DNA of 64,000 nt, taken from the NCBI GenBank assembly GCA_030418545.1, contig QAIB01000005.1, forward strand, positions 186,001-250,000, written 5' to 3'. A program made the position numbers and the translations under genes. Every line of letters begins with the position of its first letter. Position 1 is the stretch's first letter. Source of the stretch: Xenophilus aerolatus. Its GTDB lineage: Bacteria > Pseudomonadota > Gammaproteobacteria > Burkholderiales > Burkholderiaceae_C. Below the pieces are notes generated by a model, which was not told where the DNA came from, did not search any database, and was given only the letters and a program-made list of their open reading frames with translations. Below are positions 61,146 to 64,000 of the stretch, one piece after another.

Positions 61146-61787
61146 ATGGCTTACCAACGCCGCACCAAGGACCTGCTTGCCGCCCGCGTGGCGCAGGACA
61201 TCTTCGACGGCGCCGTCGTCAACCTCGGCATCGGCCAGCCCACGCTGGTGGCCAACCACCTGCCCGCGGGCCGCGAGGTGATCCTGCACAGCGAGAACGG
61301 CATCCTCGGCATGGGCCCGGCGCCGGCGGAGGGCGCCGAGGACTACGACCTCATCAACGCCGGCAAGCAGCCCGTGACGCTGCTGCCCGGCGGCGCGTAC
61401 TTCCACCATGCCGACAGCTTCGCGATGATGCGCGGCGGGCACCTCGACATCTGCGTGCTGGGCGCCTTCCAGGTGTCGGCCACGGGCGATCTGGCCAACT
61501 GGAGCACCGGCGAGCCCGGCGCCATCCCGGCGGTGGGCGGGGCGATGGACCTGGCCATCGGCGCCAAGCAGACCTGGGTCATGATGGACCTGCTCACCAA
61601 GACCGGCGCCAGCAAGGTCGTCGAGCGTTGCACCTATCCGCTCACCGGCATCGGCTGCGTCAAGCGCGTGTATTCCGACCTGGCGACACTCGCATGCACG
61701 CCGCAGGGCCTGAAGCTCATCGACAAAGTCGACGGGCTGGACCACGCCGAGCTCGAAAGGCTCGTGGGCTTGCCGATCGCTGCGTAA
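61146..61787 (+). CDS. pcaJ: 3-oxoadipate CoA-transferase, beta subunit
   Basis: 213 residues. The catalytic glutamate that forms the acyl-CoA thioester is in HSENGILGMGPAPAEGAED (~50), followed by the LLPGGAYFHHADSFAMMRGG and HLDICVLGAFQVSATGDLAN segments of the beta subunit, ending with CTPQGLKLIDKVDGLDHAEL. Works as a heterodimer (or tetramer) with PcaI. A family A palindrome begins 3 bases after the stop and fills the gap to pcaF. Confidence 0.95.
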   Translation: MAYQRRTKDLLAARVAQDIFDGAVVNLGIGQPTLVANHLPAGREVILHSENGILGMGPAPAEGAEDYDLINAGKQPVTLLPGGAYFHHADSFAMMRGGHLDICVLGAFQVSATGDLANWSTGEPGAIPAVGGAMDLAIGAKQTWVMMDLLTKTGASKVVERCTYPLTGIGCVKRVYSDLATLACTPQGLKLIDKVDGLDHAELERLVGLPIAA

Positions 61788-61790
61788 AAA

Positions 61791-61922
61791 GCGGACATCC
61801 GTACGCGAAGGGCGCGAAGGTTTCGCGAAGGACGCGAAAGAAAACATCCAAAATTCTTCTCTGACTTCTTTGCGACCTTCGCGCAGTTTTCGCGTCCTTC
61901 GCGTACGGAAGTCCGTATTCAG
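61791..61922 (+). repeat. Long imperfect palindrome, family A, copy 3 (pcaJ-pcaF gap)
   Basis: Left arm GCGGACATCCGTACGCGAAG, GGCGCGAAGGTTTCGCGAAG, GACGCGAAAG; right arm CGACCTTCGCGCAGTTTTCG, CGTCCTTCGCGTACGGAAGT, CCGTATTCAG. Best-preserved copy: the outer arms pair almost completely. It ends 23 bases before the pcaF ATG. Confidence 0.88.
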
Positions 61923-61945
61923 ATCACTTACCCGAGACAACTGAC

Positions 61946-63151
<1,206 letters not shown>

Positions 63152-63182
63152 TCGACGCCGGCCCGCTCGGGGAAGCCGCCCG

Positions 63183-63812
63183 TCAGCGAAGCAGCTGCAC
63201 GAGCTGCCACAACGCCAGCCCGGCCAGCATCGCGGCCGAGCACAGGTTGATGGCGCGTTGCCAGCGTGCGTCGAAGCGCTCGCGCAGCAGGCCGACCCCG
63301 GTCGACAGCAGCAGCCACCACAGTGCCGAACCCACCAGCACCCCCGACACCATGGCCCAGGGCGAGGCCGATGCGGCCGGCGCCCGGCCGGCGAGCACGC
63401 CGAAGACGGCGATGAAGGACAAGATGGTGCTCGGGTTGGACAGCGTCAGCACGAAGGTGCCCGCGAGGTAGCGCAGCAGCGAGCGCCCCGATGCGCGCTC
63501 GTCGCTGCGCGGCGTGATGGGCTGGGTGGCGATGCGCCAGGCCATCCACAGCAGGAAGGCAGCGCCGAACAGCGCCAGCCACAGGCGAACGCCCAGCAGC
63601 CAGGTGATGAGCGTGGTCACGCCGAAGGCGCCGACGGCACCGTACACCGCATCCGCCAGCGCGGCCCCGAGGCCGGTCGCCAGCCCGGCGGCGCGGCCAT
63701 GGTCGAGGGTGCGCTGGATCGCGAGCACGCCGATCTGGCCGACCGGCGCGGCGATCGACAGGCCGATGAGCAGGGACTGCCAGAAGAGGGCGAGCGTGGC
63801 GGTGGAATGCAT
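63183..63812 (-). CDS. LysE/RhtB-family exporter
   Basis: 209 residues from ATG 63812, six hydrophobic segments. The N-terminus LFWQSLLIGLSIAAPVGQIG and the segment TLDHGRAAGLATGLGAALAD carry the family G-x3-P-G/G...GLG signature of amino-acid/small-metabolite efflux proteins; RYLAGTFVLTLSNPSTILSF has the NP motif of helix IV. Substrate unknown. Divergent from the partial gene at the right end; a repeated TTCCAGGCAGG box lies between the two. The longer upstream frame is unlikely. Confidence 0.88.
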   Translation of the reverse strand: MHSTATLALFWQSLLIGLSIAAPVGQIGVLAIQRTLDHGRAAGLATGLGAALADAVYGAVGAFGVTTLITWLLGVRLWLALFGAAFLLWMAWRIATQPITPRSDERASGRSLLRYLAGTFVLTLSNPSTILSFIAVFGVLAGRAPAASASPWAMVSGVLVGSALWWLLLSTGVGLLRERFDARWQRAINLCSAAMLAGLALWQLVQLLR

Positions 63813-63855
63813 GCCAAGGATTGTGCGAAGCCGGCGCTGCCGCGCCCAGCTGGAA

Positions 63856-63899
63856 TTCCAGGCAGGAACGGCCGATCGCTCGCTATTTTTCCAGGCAGG
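63856..63899. promoter_or_regulatory. Direct repeat TTCCAGGCAGG x2 in the lysE divergent region
   Basis: Exact 11-base copies at 63856-63866 and 63889-63899, 33 bases apart (about three helical turns), between divergent start codons. Same-face direct repeats suggest an operator for the regulator that may be encoded by the partial gene at 63909. Confidence 0.5.
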
Positions 63900-63908
63900 G
63901 ACCCCGCG

Positions 63909-64000
63909 ATGGCTGAATCTCCCCCGCCCCTGCAGCTCGACGCCCGCGCCTGGAAACTGCTGCAGCACGGCCATCCCTTGCTCAAGGCCCTGGCCGCGGC
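63909..64000 (+). CDS. Start of an unidentified gene, cut by the window end
   Basis: The frame opens MAESPPPLQLDARAWKLLQH and continues GHPLLKALAA to the last base. Too short to assign. Its divergent position to a LysE exporter and the direct repeat in front of it would fit a regulator, but this is a guess. Confidence 0.4.
   Translation, partial: MAESPPPLQLDARAWKLLQHGHPLLKALAA

Overview
This is a GC-rich chromosomal segment from a betaproteobacterium of the order Burkholderiales, most likely family Comamonadaceae (Variovorax/Acidovorax-like). Three things support that placement: the gene orders dusB-fis-purH and yqgE-ruvX-pyrR-pyrB-pyrC'-plsC, a pmd-type protocatechuate 4,5-cleavage cluster, and short palindromic dispersed repeats ending in GCAGCTATCAAA that are typical of this family. 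The window starts inside ychF and ends inside an unidentified gene.

Layout. 1-6.8 kb: ychF end, a glutathione transferase, a YqaA-type membrane protein, dusB-fis-purH, and convergent hemL. 6.9-18 kb: a ThiD-like kinase, a 56-residue rubredoxin, and the twitching chemosensory operon pilG-pilH-pilI-pilJ-chpA. 18-24.5 kb: photolyase divergent from the yqgE-ruvX-pyrR-pyrB-pyrC'-plsC pyrimidine operon. 24.6-28.6 kb: tRNA-Arg(CCT) followed by a decayed prophage or island (capsid-cement remnant, intact acyltransferase-3, broken tailspike, N-terminally deleted DUF4325 fragment, integrase pseudogene). 28.7-34.5 kb: small and orphan genes, including a lipoprotein with a seven-blade propeller, an AP2-like protein, small membrane proteins and two candidate CCUCCUCCC-loop small RNAs. 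34.5-45.5 kb: tamAB, a 2OG-Fe oxygenase, a VWA/MoxR pair and cytochrome c4. 45.5-48 kb: an aldo/keto reductase and a coupled GIY-YIG / winged-helix / hypothetical operon. 48-55 kb: the pmd operon (F-E-D-A-B-C) with a divergent LysR regulator. 55-59.5 kb: a Bug-type binding protein, DUF1841, PAP2, an ACP-ketosynthase pair and DUF4189. 59.5-63.2 kb: IclR regulator and divergent pcaI-pcaJ-pcaF. 63.2 kb to the end: a LysE exporter and the partial last gene.

Metabolic theme. The pmd genes take protocatechuate by extradiol 4,5-cleavage to pyruvate and oxaloacetate, while pcaIJF finish the beta-ketoadipate route to succinyl-CoA and acetyl-CoA. Each set has its own divergent regulator (LysR or IclR).

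The most distinctive signals are non-coding. Three unrelated families of dispersed elements sit between co-directional genes and in places supply start codons, Shine-Dalgarno sites, gene ends or coding sequence. A ~125-nt imperfect palindrome built of GCGAAGG units lies just before the start codons of purH, pyrC' and pcaF. Two paralogous minus-strand RNA candidates carry an exact CCUCCUCCC motif in a hairpin loop followed by an intrinsic terminator.
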